Of a stretch of 17,087 nucleotides of DNA, positions 1-6,556 are shown one piece after another. Made by a program: the position numbers and the translations under genes. A model generated the notes under the pieces. The model did no database searches, had not been told where the DNA came from, and saw only the letters and a list, made by a program, of their open reading frames with translations. The stretch is from JBOGZI01 sp050697275 (GTDB lineage Bacteria; Actinomycetota; Thermoleophilia; Solirubrobacterales; 70-9): contig JBOGZI010000186.1 in the NCBI GenBank assembly GCA_050697275.1, positions 1 through 17,087 on the forward strand, in the 5' to 3' direction. Within the stretch, counting starts at the first letter, position 1, and each line of letters starts with the position of its first letter.

Positions 1-205
1 GCCCCACGGCCGGAGCCGCCAGCGCCTTGATCACCGCCTCCTTGGCCGCAAAGCGGGCGGCCAGGTGGCGGCCGGGGCGGGCCCGCGCCCGCGCGTAGTC
101 GAGCTCCGCCCGGGTGAAGAGGCGCTCGGCGAGCCGCGGGCGACGCTCCAGGGCGCGCTCGACCCGTTCGATCTCGATCAGGTCTATGCCGACCCCGGCC
201 GGCAC
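1..205 (-). CDS. acpS: Holo-[acyl-carrier-protein] synthase, N-terminal part (3' end outside window)
   Basis: AcpS transfers 4'-phosphopantetheine from CoA to a serine of apo-acyl carrier protein and so activates fatty-acid synthesis. Sixty-eight codons are visible before the window edge, about half of a usual 120-130 residue AcpS. The N-terminus reads VGIDLIEIERV, with the magnesium-binding Asp at residue 8, and later RFAAKEAVIKAL, with the second metal ligand Glu at about residue 56; both are family hallmarks. I chose the GTG at 205 because it lies just before the conserved GIDL block and is preceded by AGGGG, which overlaps the stop codon of the lipoprotein gene upstream. The gap is 8 bp, so it is the next gene of the rplM-rpsI-glmM-glmS run. 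Identity is secure; only the C-terminal half is unseen. Confidence 0.93.
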   Translation of the reverse strand, partial: MPAGVGIDLIEIERVERALERRPRLAERLFTRAELDYARARARPGRHLAARFAAKEAVIKALAAPAVG

Positions 206-213
206 CGTTGCCC

Positions 214-1767
214 CTACTTCAGCCCGACGAGCAGCCGGATCTGGGCGCGATCGTCTTCGTCTCCCGATCCGACCGCGAGGTAGTCGAGGCCGTCGATGTA
301 GGGCTTCGCCTCGCGGAACTCGGGATCCCCCCGCGCGCCTTCGTTCTCGGCGAGCTCGAACACCGGTGCGAAGTCGAGGAAGAAGTCGGTGCCCAGCCCG
401 GAGAGCTTCTCCTGCGCGGCGGTGAAGCCGGGTGAGCCGACCAGGTTCTGCGCCGGCTGAAGGGCCGCCTGGGCGGAGCCGGCGCCGTAGCCGATCACCA
501 GCCGGTCCCCTTCCTGGAGCAGCTCGACCGGCTGGGGCGCGGTGCTCGGATCGTTGATCCGCAGCCCGCTGCCGCCTCCCGGCGTCGAGAGCGACTGGAC
601 GCCCCTGGGGCTGCCGAGCTGGATCAGACCCCGCAGCTGCTCGACCAGCCGCCCGGTCAGCTCGCTGTCGTTGGTCTGGACGACGAGGGCGCCGGTGAGA
701 GCGGCCTCGCTGGTGCCCTGCACGTAGAGGGCGGCATCCCCGAGCGCGCCGGTGAGCTCGTCGAGGGAGACTCCGGCGGTGCTCTCGACCTGCTCGAGGC
801 CCTGGTCCAGGCCGGGAACTCCGGCCTCCCTGAGCTGCTCGATGGTCCGCCTCACGGTCTCCCCGACGTCGCCGAAGCCGATCGCGAGCCAGGCCTGCGC
901 GGGGAGCTCGCCGATCAGTGAGCTCTCCGCGGTCTCCACCCCTTCGCCTCCCGCCGTGACGTCGAGCTCGAGATCCTCCGCCGAAGCGGTCAGATCGCCC
1001 ACCACCGGCTCGTCGAGCGAGTCCTCGGCCGCCGTCTCGATGATGTTGCGCGCGAACGGATCCACCTCCTCCTCCGGGATCGCCTCGAGGAACTGACGCG
1101 GAATCGAATAGAGGATCCCGAGGCTGTCGTCAGGCAGGTCCCCGACCGAGTCCTTGAAATCGTCGGAGCCGCCGAGGTTGTCCCCGTCGCTGGCGTCGAC
1201 CGCCTGCTTGAACCCCTCCTCGGACCCGACAACCATGAAGTCGCCGACCGGGCCGAAGACGGTGGCCCCGCCGTCATCCTCGGTCTGGAACTCGTAGGTA
1301 TGGCCCTCGTACTCGCCGGTCTGACCGGTGACCCTGGTGTCCTCGCGGAAGGCGTTGAGCGCCGCCTCGTTGTCCCGGGACTCGATCACCAGCGTCCCGT
1401 CGCTGTCCTCCTCGAAGGAGGAGAAGAAGACGGCGGCGCGCTCGCCCAGCCAGAGGTCGATGTCCTCAGCGAAGGTGAACTGCTCCCCCGGCTTCAGATG
1501 CTGCGTCGTCTCCCGCTCGATCAGCGACTGCAGCTTGGCGCCGGGATCGTCGGTGTCGAGAATCTTGCCGAGGGCGGCCTCCGCGCCGGACTTCACCTCT
1601 CCCTCCGGGCGAACCGTCGCCTCCAGGTAGATCGGAGTATCCGCGGGGACGGCGGCGGCCGGTCCGACGTCCACGTCGTCGCCGCCGCCGCACCCCGCGA
1701 GCGCGATGGCGGCCAGGGCGGCGCCGGCGAGCAGCAGCCTGCCTCCTCGGGCGAACACGCGCGGCAC
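214..1767 (-). CDS. DUF3352-family lipoprotein of unknown function
   Basis: Predicted 517-residue exported lipoprotein. The N-terminus has basic residues, a hydrophobic stretch (about 11-24) and a lipobox LAGC with the lipidated Cys at residue 26, then GGGDD. The mature protein begins with a motif like PADTPIYLEATVRP, as in DUF3352 proteins of actinobacteria, and is acidic with many short alternating blocks; I see no catalytic motif and assign no function. The GTG start lies one base after the glmS stop (TAG-C-GTG), so translation is probably coupled. A second in-frame GTG three codons later is an alternative start that would not change the signal peptide. It sits between glmS and acpS, hinting at an envelope role, but that is inference. 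The family assignment is from memory of N-terminal pattern and lineage, not a search. Confidence 0.75.
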   Translation of the reverse strand: MPRVFARGGRLLLAGAALAAIALAGCGGGDDVDVGPAAAVPADTPIYLEATVRPEGEVKSGAEAALGKILDTDDPGAKLQSLIERETTQHLKPGEQFTFAEDIDLWLGERAAVFFSSFEEDSDGTLVIESRDNEAALNAFREDTRVTGQTGEYEGHTYEFQTEDDGGATVFGPVGDFMVVGSEEGFKQAVDASDGDNLGGSDDFKDSVGDLPDDSLGILYSIPRQFLEAIPEEEVDPFARNIIETAAEDSLDEPVVGDLTASAEDLELDVTAGGEGVETAESSLIGELPAQAWLAIGFGDVGETVRRTIEQLREAGVPGLDQGLEQVESTAGVSLDELTGALGDAALYVQGTSEAALTGALVVQTNDSELTGRLVEQLRGLIQLGSPRGVQSLSTPGGGSGLRINDPSTAPQPVELLQEGDRLVIGYGAGSAQAALQPAQNLVGSPGFTAAQEKLSGLGTDFFLDFAPVFELAENEGARGDPEFREAKPYIDGLDYLAVGSGDEDDRAQIRLLVGLK

Positions 1768-1768
1768 G

Positions 1769-3631
1769 CTACTCGACGGTGACGGTCTTCGCCAGGTTGC
1801 GCGGCTGATCGACGTTGAGCCCGTTCAGACGGGCGACGTGGTAGGCGAGCAGCTGCAGCGGCAGGATCGCGAGGATCGGCTGCAGCACCCAGTCGGTGCG
1901 CGGCACGAACACCGTCTCCCCGGCGACCTCGGCCACCTGCTCGGAGTCCTCGGTTGCGACCGCGATCACATCGGCGTGCCGCGCCTGGACCTCCTCGATG
2001 TTGGAGAGCACCTTCTCCAGGACCGGGCTGTCGGTGGCGACGCAGACGACGGGCGTGGACTCGTCCAGCAGCGCGATCGGGCCGTGCTTCATCTCCCCAG
2101 CGGCGTAGGCGTCCGCGGGGATGTAGGAGATCTCCTTCAGCTTCAGCGCCCCCTCGAGGCAGACCGCGAGCCCGATGTGGCGGCCGAGGTACATGAAGAA
2201 GCGCTGGTCCTTGTGCCGGCGCGCGATCTCCCGGACCTGCTCGTCGGTGGAGTCGATCGTCTCCTCGATCGCCGACGGGATCGACTTCAGCTCGCCGATC
2301 AGCTTCGACATCCGCTCGTGCGGCAGGGTGCCGCGCAGCTCCGCGAGGCGCAGCCCGAGCAGGTACATGACGGCGACCTGGGCGAGGAAGGTCTTGGTCG
2401 CCGCAACCCCGATCTCCAGCCCGGCGCGGGTGAAGAGCACGGCGTCGGAGTCGCGGGTCGCCTGACTGCCCATGATGTTGGTGACCGCCAGGACCTTGGT
2501 GCCGCCCTCGCGGGCGAGGCGCATCGCGGCAAGCGTGTCGGCGGTCTCGCCCGACTGGGTGATGCCGATCACCAGGTCGTTCTCGCGCAGCACCGGGTCC
2601 CGGTAGCGGTACTCGGAGGCGATGTCCATCTCGACCGGGATCCGCGCCCACTTCTCGATCGCGTAGCGGCCGATCAGGCCGGCGTGGTAGGAGGTCCCGC
2701 AGGCGACGATCACCACCCGGTCGATGGAGCGGAGGAAGTCGTCGTCCAGCTCGACGCTCGAGAGGTCGACCGAGTCATCGTTGGGCAGCCGGTCGGCGAT
2801 CGTCTCGGCCACCGCGTCCGGCTGCTCGTGGATCTCCTTCATCATGAAGGTCGGGTAGCCGCCCTTCTCCGCGGCGTCCTCGTCCCAGGTGACCTCGTCC
2901 TCATCGCGGCTCACCGGGTTCCCCTCAGCATCGCTGATCTCCACCCCGCCGGCGTGGACGGTGACGATCTCGCCGTTCTCGATCAGCTTCACCCGGCGGG
3001 TCTGGGCGAGGAAGGCGGGGATCGCCGAGGCGACGAAGTTCTCCTCCTCGCCGAGCCCGACGATCAGCGGGCACTCATGGCGCGCCGCGACCAGGGTGTC
3101 GCGGTGGTCACGATGCATCGCGACGAATGCGTAGTGGCCCCGCAGCTCGTTGAACGCAGCCCTGACCGCCTCAGTCAGGTCGCCGTCGTAATGGCGCTCG
3201 ATCAGGTGAGAGACGATCTCCGCGTCCGTCTCGGAGCTGAAGCTGTGCCCCTCCGCCTCCAGCTCGCGCCGCAGCTCGGCGTGGTTCTCGATGATCCCGT
3301 TGAGGACGATGTGGATCTGATCAGCGCAGTCGCCGTGTGGGTGGGCGTTCTCCTCGGTGACCCGGCCGTGGGTGGCCCAGCGGGTGTGGGCGACCCCGAT
3401 CGGGGGGGGCGGCGCCGCCACCGCGACCGAGCCGTCGCCGTTCCAGGAGTGCTCGTCGACGGCGGCGCGCAGGTTGGCGAGATTGCCGACAGCGCGCACG
3501 CTGTCGATCGCACCGTCCGAGATCACCGAAACGCCGGCCGAGTCATAGCCTCGATACTCGAGCTTCTCGAGCCCGGCGATGAGCAGGTCCCGGCACGGTC
3601 GGTCACCGACGTATCCGACTATGCCGCACAT
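1769..3631 (-). CDS. glmS: Glutamine--fructose-6-phosphate aminotransferase (isomerizing)
   Basis: GlmS converts fructose-6-phosphate and glutamine to glucosamine-6-phosphate and glutamate, the first step toward UDP-GlcNAc for peptidoglycan. The 620-residue product is close to the usual 600-625. It starts MCGIVGYVG, so Cys2 becomes the N-terminal nucleophile of the glutaminase domain (about 2-225). TRWATHG (83-89) and NG (111-112) are the glutamine-site residues. Two SIS sugar-phosphate domains follow: CGTSYHAG at 311-318, TQSGETADT at 358-366, and a C-terminal end DQPRNLAKTVTVE. A short Pro-rich insertion (PPPP near 74-77) precedes the TRWATHG loop. The gene lies 35 bp after glmM, the next enzyme in the pathway. 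No Shine-Dalgarno is visible; a candidate promoter gives a very short leader. No glmS ribozyme is present, as the upstream gap is too short. Confidence 0.98.
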   Translation of the reverse strand: MCGIVGYVGDRPCRDLLIAGLEKLEYRGYDSAGVSVISDGAIDSVRAVGNLANLRAAVDEHSWNGDGSVAVAAPPPPIGVAHTRWATHGRVTEENAHPHGDCADQIHIVLNGIIENHAELRRELEAEGHSFSSETDAEIVSHLIERHYDGDLTEAVRAAFNELRGHYAFVAMHRDHRDTLVAARHECPLIVGLGEEENFVASAIPAFLAQTRRVKLIENGEIVTVHAGGVEISDAEGNPVSRDEDEVTWDEDAAEKGGYPTFMMKEIHEQPDAVAETIADRLPNDDSVDLSSVELDDDFLRSIDRVVIVACGTSYHAGLIGRYAIEKWARIPVEMDIASEYRYRDPVLRENDLVIGITQSGETADTLAAMRLAREGGTKVLAVTNIMGSQATRDSDAVLFTRAGLEIGVAATKTFLAQVAVMYLLGLRLAELRGTLPHERMSKLIGELKSIPSAIEETIDSTDEQVREIARRHKDQRFFMYLGRHIGLAVCLEGALKLKEISYIPADAYAAGEMKHGPIALLDESTPVVCVATDSPVLEKVLSNIEEVQARHADVIAVATEDSEQVAEVAGETVFVPRTDWVLQPILAILPLQLLAYHVARLNGLNVDQPRNLAKTVTVE

Positions 3632-3645
3632 TGGGAAGGCCGTAC

Positions 3646-3674
3646 AGGGTAGTGCCCGGACGGCTTCTAGCCAA
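3646..3674 (-). promoter_or_regulatory. Candidate internal promoter for glmS
   Basis: On the minus strand TTGGCT (3669-3674) is followed after exactly 17 bp by TACCCT (3646-3651), a plausible -35/-10 pair in a GC-rich actinobacterium. The -35 overlaps the glmM stop codon. The predicted start site is near 3639, leaving a leader of only about 8 bases before the glmS ATG, which has no Shine-Dalgarno. This would let glmS be expressed apart from the upstream ribosomal protein genes. Only 4/6 and 3/6 consensus matches, so this is tentative. Confidence 0.33.
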
Positions 3675-4974
3675 GCTCAGCCCGGGCGACCTCCACCAGG
3701 CGGCCGAGCACCTGCTCGCACTCGGCCTCCTCGGGCGCCTCGACCATCACCCGCAGCAGGGGCTCCGTGCCCGAGGGCCGAACCAGCACCCGGCCGCGGC
3801 CGTCGAGCCTGCCGTTCTCCTCCTCCACCGCCCTCCACAGCGCCGCCGCGCCCTCGATCGCCGAGCGGTCGGCCACCCGGACGTTCTCGAGGCGCTGCGG
3901 CAGCCGCTCAAACGGCTTCACGTTCTCAAGGCGGCGCCCGTGCAGCGCCCGCAGCACGAGCAGCGCGGCCGCGATCCCGTCGCCGGTCGGTGCGAAGTCG
4001 GTCCAGATGATGTGGCCGGACTGCTCGCCGCCGAGGTTCCAGCCGAGCTCGCGCAGCCTCTCGATCACGTAGCGGTCGCCGACCTTGGTCTGCGCGATCT
4101 CGACCCCCTCGCCCTCGAGCGCCCGGTGGAACCCGTAGTTGGTCATCACGGTCACCACGACGCCGCCGGCCAGCTCCCCGCGCTCCCGCAGGTGCGCGGC
4201 GCAGAGCGCGATCAACTCGTCCCCGTCGTGGACGGCGCCGGTCGAATCGACGGCGATCACCCGGTCCCCGTCGCCGTCGAAGGCGAAGCCGATCTCGGCC
4301 TCGGACTTCCTCATGTGCTCGGCCAGCGCCCCGGGGGCGGTCGCGCCGCAGCCGTCGTTGATGTTGCGGCCGTCCGGCTCGACCGCGATCGCCTCCACCT
4401 CGGCGCCGAGCCGCTCGAAGACGACCGGCGCGGCCCGGTAGGTGGCGCCGTTGGCGCAGTCGAGCGCGACGCGGAGGCCGGAGAGGTCGAGCTGCAGCGC
4501 GGTGCGCACTTCGCGCACGTAATCGTCGAGGGCGCCCTCCAGGGTGCGCACGCTCCCCACCTCGGGTCCGCCGTCGGCGTCGAGGCGGGCCTCGATCCGC
4601 GCCTCCTCGGCGTCGCCGAGCTTGGCGCCCCCGCGCCCGAAGAACTTGATGCCGTTGTCCCGGTAGGGGTTGTGCGAGGCGGAGACCACCGCGGCCAGGT
4701 CGAACCCGAGGCGCCGGCTCAGCACCGAGGCCGCCGGCGTCGGCAGGACCCCGCCGAGGAGCGCGTCGCCACCGCCCGAGGCGATGCCCGCCGCGAGGGC
4801 CTCCTCCAGCATCGGGCCCGACTCGCGGGTGTCCCGGACGATCAGGACCTGGGGGCGCTCCGCCTCCGCCTCGAGCGCCGCCGCGCGGCCCAGCCGCACC
4901 GCCAGCTCGGGAATGAGCAACTCCCCGACCGCCCCCCGGACGCCATCGGTCCCGAAGAGTTTGCGCTCCGCCAT
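3667..4974 (-). CDS. glmM: Phosphoglucosamine mutase
   Basis: GlmM interconverts glucosamine-6-phosphate and glucosamine-1-phosphate, feeding UDP-GlcNAc synthesis. The 435-residue protein has the four-domain phosphohexomutase plan at a normal length: KLFGTDGVRG near the N-terminus; the phosphoserine loop SASHNP with the catalytic Ser at 100; the magnesium loop DGDGDR at 233-238; the sugar-binding loop GGEQSGH at 315-321; and the phosphate-binding loop RPSGTEP at 399-405. SASHNP with GEQSGH favours GlmM over phosphomannomutase. The ATG at 4974 lies directly before the conserved start, 10 bp after the rpsI stop; no clear Shine-Dalgarno is seen, so it probably depends on read-through from rpsI. 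glmS follows 35 bp downstream, so the two consecutive pathway enzymes are neighbours. Confidence 0.97.
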   Translation of the reverse strand: MAERKLFGTDGVRGAVGELLIPELAVRLGRAAALEAEAERPQVLIVRDTRESGPMLEEALAAGIASGGGDALLGGVLPTPAASVLSRRLGFDLAAVVSASHNPYRDNGIKFFGRGGAKLGDAEEARIEARLDADGGPEVGSVRTLEGALDDYVREVRTALQLDLSGLRVALDCANGATYRAAPVVFERLGAEVEAIAVEPDGRNINDGCGATAPGALAEHMRKSEAEIGFAFDGDGDRVIAVDSTGAVHDGDELIALCAAHLRERGELAGGVVVTVMTNYGFHRALEGEGVEIAQTKVGDRYVIERLRELGWNLGGEQSGHIIWTDFAPTGDGIAAALLVLRALHGRRLENVKPFERLPQRLENVRVADRSAIEGAAALWRAVEEENGRLDGRGRVLVRPSGTEPLLRVMVEAPEEAECEQVLGRLVEVARAELG

Positions 4975-4984
4975 TGTCCGGCGG

Positions 4985-5818
4985 TCAGCGCTTCGAGAAC
5001 TGCGGGCGCTTTCGCGCCTTCTTGAGGCCCGCCTTGCGACGCTCCTTGACCCGCGCGTCCCGAGTCAGCATCCCCCTGCGCTTCAGCTCCTGGCGCAGCT
5101 GCGGGTCGACCTCGCAGAGGGCGCGGGCGATCCCGTGGCGGACGGCGGAGGCCTGGCCTGAGATGCCGCCGCCGTGCACGCGCACCCGTACGTCGACGTT
5201 CCCCTCGTAGCCGCTCTGCACCAGCGGCTGCTTGGCGACCGACTGCAGATAGACACGGGGGAAGTACTCCTCGAGCTTGCGCCGGTTCACCTCGATGCTG
5301 CCGCTGCCCGGGGTCAGGATCACCCGGGCGACAGAGGACTTGCGCTTGCCGGTGGCCAGGAAGCGGGCGTCGCCGGAGAGCTCCGCCGGCTTGGCGGCGA
5401 GCGGGGTCTCCACCTCCTCGTCGCCGATCAGCTCCCGCTCGCGGCGGGCTCGCTCCTCGGCCTCGGCCTCGCGGCGCGCTCGCTCCTCGGCGTCGAGCTC
5501 GCGCTCGGGCTCGATCGCGATCGGGTCCAGCTCCGCCCCCGGCACGACCTCGGGCTTCTTCTCCTTCTTGCCCTCACCCGGGGCCGGCTTCTCGGCCTTC
5601 GGCTCATCGGCCGGCGGCTCCTCAGCGGGAGCCTCCTCGGCCGGCGGCTCCTCGGCCTTCGGCTCCGCGGCGGGAGCCTCCTCGGCCGGCGGCTCCTCGG
5701 GAGAAGCCTCCTCGACCTTGGGCTCTTCGGCCTCGGGCTCTTCCGCCTTGGTCCCCTCGTCCGCAGTCTCGCCCTCGGGCTGCTGCCCGTCGTCCTGGCG
5801 CTGCTCGTCGTCCGCCAT
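4985..5818 (-). CDS. rpsI: 30S ribosomal protein S9 with long acidic N-terminal extension
   Basis: S9 of the small ribosomal subunit; its basic C-terminal tail reaches the P-site tRNA. The last about 127 residues are an ordinary S9: FLATGKRKSSVARV, then VHGGGISGQASAVRHGIARAL, ending KKARKRPQFSKR. About 150 residues precede this core: a Glu/Pro/Ala-rich segment (about 20-80), a Lys-rich patch (GEGKKEKKP), and a charged helix-like stretch with AEERARRE twice. The family is normally 130-170 residues; this one is 277. I chose the ATG at 5818, which shares its A with the rplM stop (TGATG) and has GGAG five bases upstream; the GTG directly before it (5821) is the alternative. The frame is open and continuous throughout, so the extension looks translated and not a frameshift artefact. 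It pairs with rplM as in most bacteria. Confidence 0.95.
   Translation of the reverse strand: MADDEQRQDDGQQPEGETADEGTKAEEPEAEEPKVEEASPEEPPAEEAPAAEPKAEEPPAEEAPAEEPPADEPKAEKPAPGEGKKEKKPEVVPGAELDPIAIEPERELDAEERARREAEAEERARRERELIGDEEVETPLAAKPAELSGDARFLATGKRKSSVARVILTPGSGSIEVNRRKLEEYFPRVYLQSVAKQPLVQSGYEGNVDVRVRVHGGGISGQASAVRHGIARALCEVDPQLRQELKRRGMLTRDARVKERRKAGLKKARKRPQFSKR
5625..5700 (-). repeat. In-frame tandem repeat inside the S9 extension
   Basis: A 31-base segment occurs twice without mismatch (5625-5655 and 5670-5700), 45 bp apart, so in frame. It encodes EEPPAEEAPA twice, with EPKAE motifs around it. This suggests that the acidic extension of S9 grew by duplication or slippage. Period and identity were read directly from the sequence. 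Confidence 0.85.
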
Positions 5819-6264
5819 CACGTCTCCAGCTCCAGCTGCTCGGGCTTCTGGGCCCGGTGCGGATGCTCCGGCCCGGCATACACCTTCAGCTTGCGCAGCT
5901 GCTGACGGCCCAGCCGGTTGCGCGGCAGCATCCCCTTCACCGCCCTGCGGATGACCTCCTCGGGGCGCTTCTCGAGCAGGTCCCCGAGCGAGCGGGAGCG
6001 AATCCCACCCGGGTAGCTGGTGTGCCGGAAGTAGAGCTTGTCCTCGCGCTTGTTGCCGGTCACCGCGACCTTCTCGGCGTTGACCACGATCACGAAGTCG
6101 CCGACGTCGACGTGGGGTGTGTAGGTCGGCTTGCGCTTGCCGCGCAGCACGTCCGCGATCTGGCTCGCGAGGCGCCCCAACGTCTTCGCCTCGGCATCGA
6201 CCACGTACCAGTCCCGCTCACGGTCCTGGGAGGTCGCCTGGTAGGTCTTGGTGGAAGCCGTCAT
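5818..6264 (-). CDS. rplM: 50S ribosomal protein L13
   Basis: L13 is an early-assembling protein of the large ribosomal subunit that binds 23S rRNA. The 148-residue product matches the family length of 142-150. Recognisable blocks are WYVVDAEAKTLGRLAS, the GKRKPTYTPHVDVGDFVIVVNA core, and the conserved VKGMLPRNRLGRQQLRKLKVYAG near the C-terminus. The start may be the ATG at 6264 or the GTG immediately before it (6267); I prefer ATG. No Shine-Dalgarno is visible: a strong GC hairpin and a U-run sit right before the start. It is the first gene of the minus-strand run rplM-rpsI-glmM-glmS-lipoprotein-acpS and overlaps rpsI by one base, so L13 and S9 are made from coupled translation. The promoter region is shared with the divergent M23 peptidase gene. 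Confidence 0.97.
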   Translation of the reverse strand: MTASTKTYQATSQDRERDWYVVDAEAKTLGRLASQIADVLRGKRKPTYTPHVDVGDFVIVVNAEKVAVTGNKREDKLYFRHTSYPGGIRSRSLGDLLEKRPEEVIRRAVKGMLPRNRLGRQQLRKLKVYAGPEHPHRAQKPEQLELET

Positions 6265-6268
6265 CACG

Positions 6269-6293
6269 AAAAGCGCCGCGCGAGGGGCGCGGC
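6269..6293 (-). promoter_or_regulatory. GC hairpin plus U-run abutting the rplM start (leader attenuator or autoregulatory hairpin?)
   Basis: Read on the minus strand, GCCGCGC-CCCTC-GCGCGGC forms a perfect 7-bp stem with a 5-base loop (6275-6293), followed by GC and then four Ts (6269-6272), C, and the start codons GTGATG. This is the shape of an intrinsic terminator, but it sits in the leader of rplM. It could attenuate transcription or block ribosome access, as r-protein leaders often do. The stem is a direct observation; the regulatory role is inference. Confidence 0.5.
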
Positions 6294-6386
6294 CGGCGGA
6301 TGATAGCCGCCAGGGGGCGCCGGACCGCTGCAGCTCGGAGCGAGAGCGAAGCCCCTCCGGTACCTCCCCATCCCTCCACCGCCGTC

Positions 6387-6415
6387 GTTATACTGCCGCG
6401 CCACCAAATGCCCAA
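6387..6415 (-). promoter_or_regulatory. Candidate rplM operon promoter
   Basis: On the minus strand TTGGGC (6410-6415) and TATAAC (6387-6392) are separated by exactly 17 bp. Transcription would start near 6380 and give a leader of roughly 115 bases that contains the terminator-like hairpin before rplM. The -10 box overlaps the plus-strand TATACT that probably serves the divergent riboswitch gene, so the two promoters may compete for RNA polymerase. Confidence 0.5.
6389..6394 (+). promoter_or_regulatory. Candidate -10 box for the riboswitch/M23 transcript
   Basis: TATACT is a near-consensus -10 hexamer in an otherwise GC-rich stretch. Start would fall near 6401, about 30 bases before the riboswitch core. 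No good -35 is seen at the normal distance (6366-6371 reads CCCCAT), so an extended or activator-assisted promoter, or another sigma factor, is possible. Confidence 0.45.
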
Positions 6416-6430
6416 TCCCCTCCACCAGAA

Positions 6431-6549
6431 GGAGGGGAGCGGGGGAACCGCAGGGAACGGAGGCATTTCGTTCCCGGGGGCGAATCGGAGATACGAGTCC
6501 GTAGCGCCGCTCTTTCGGCGCGAGCCCGCCAGCTAACCCCGTCGGCCCC
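6431..6549 (+). promoter_or_regulatory. Cyclic di-AMP riboswitch (ydaO/yuaA type)
   Basis: The region carries the conserved blocks of the ydaO/yuaA c-di-AMP riboswitch in the right order: GGGGGAACC (6441-6449), GGGGGCGAATCGG (6476-6488), and GAGCCCGCCAGCTAACCCC (6522-6540) followed by GTCGGC. Between them lie two good stems: GGGAACG/CGTTCCC (6453-6459 with 6469-6475) and GCGCCG/CGGCGC (6504-6509 with 6516-6521), the second being the variable hairpin. In actinobacteria this class typically switches off cell-wall hydrolase genes when c-di-AMP is high, which fits the M23 peptidase gene downstream. The aptamer ends only about 7 bases before the proposed GTG start and no terminator is visible, so control may be at translation initiation. 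Exact boundaries are approximate. Confidence 0.88.
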
Positions 6550-6556
6550 AGAAAGA

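Noticed and set aside
1706..3652. 648-codon plus-strand open frame
   Set aside because: It lies wholly opposite glmS, has no recognisable domain and a repetitive Asp/Arg/Val/Leu/Gly composition typical of antisense frames in GC-rich DNA.
3632..3666. glmS ribozyme before glmS
   Set aside because: The gap is 35 bp, far too short for the ribozyme, and no conserved core is present.
3631..5025. 464-codon plus-strand open frame opposite glmM
   Set aside because: GC-rich shadow of a well-supported gene; no motif or ribosome site.
5174..5905. Leu/Gly/Arg-rich plus-strand frame with repeats
   Set aside because: Its repeats are only the mirror of the S9 extension repeat on the other strand.
6248..6556. 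Upstream in-frame extension of the M23 gene to an ATG inside rplM
   Set aside because: It would translate through the riboswitch and place the signal peptide about 120 residues into the protein.
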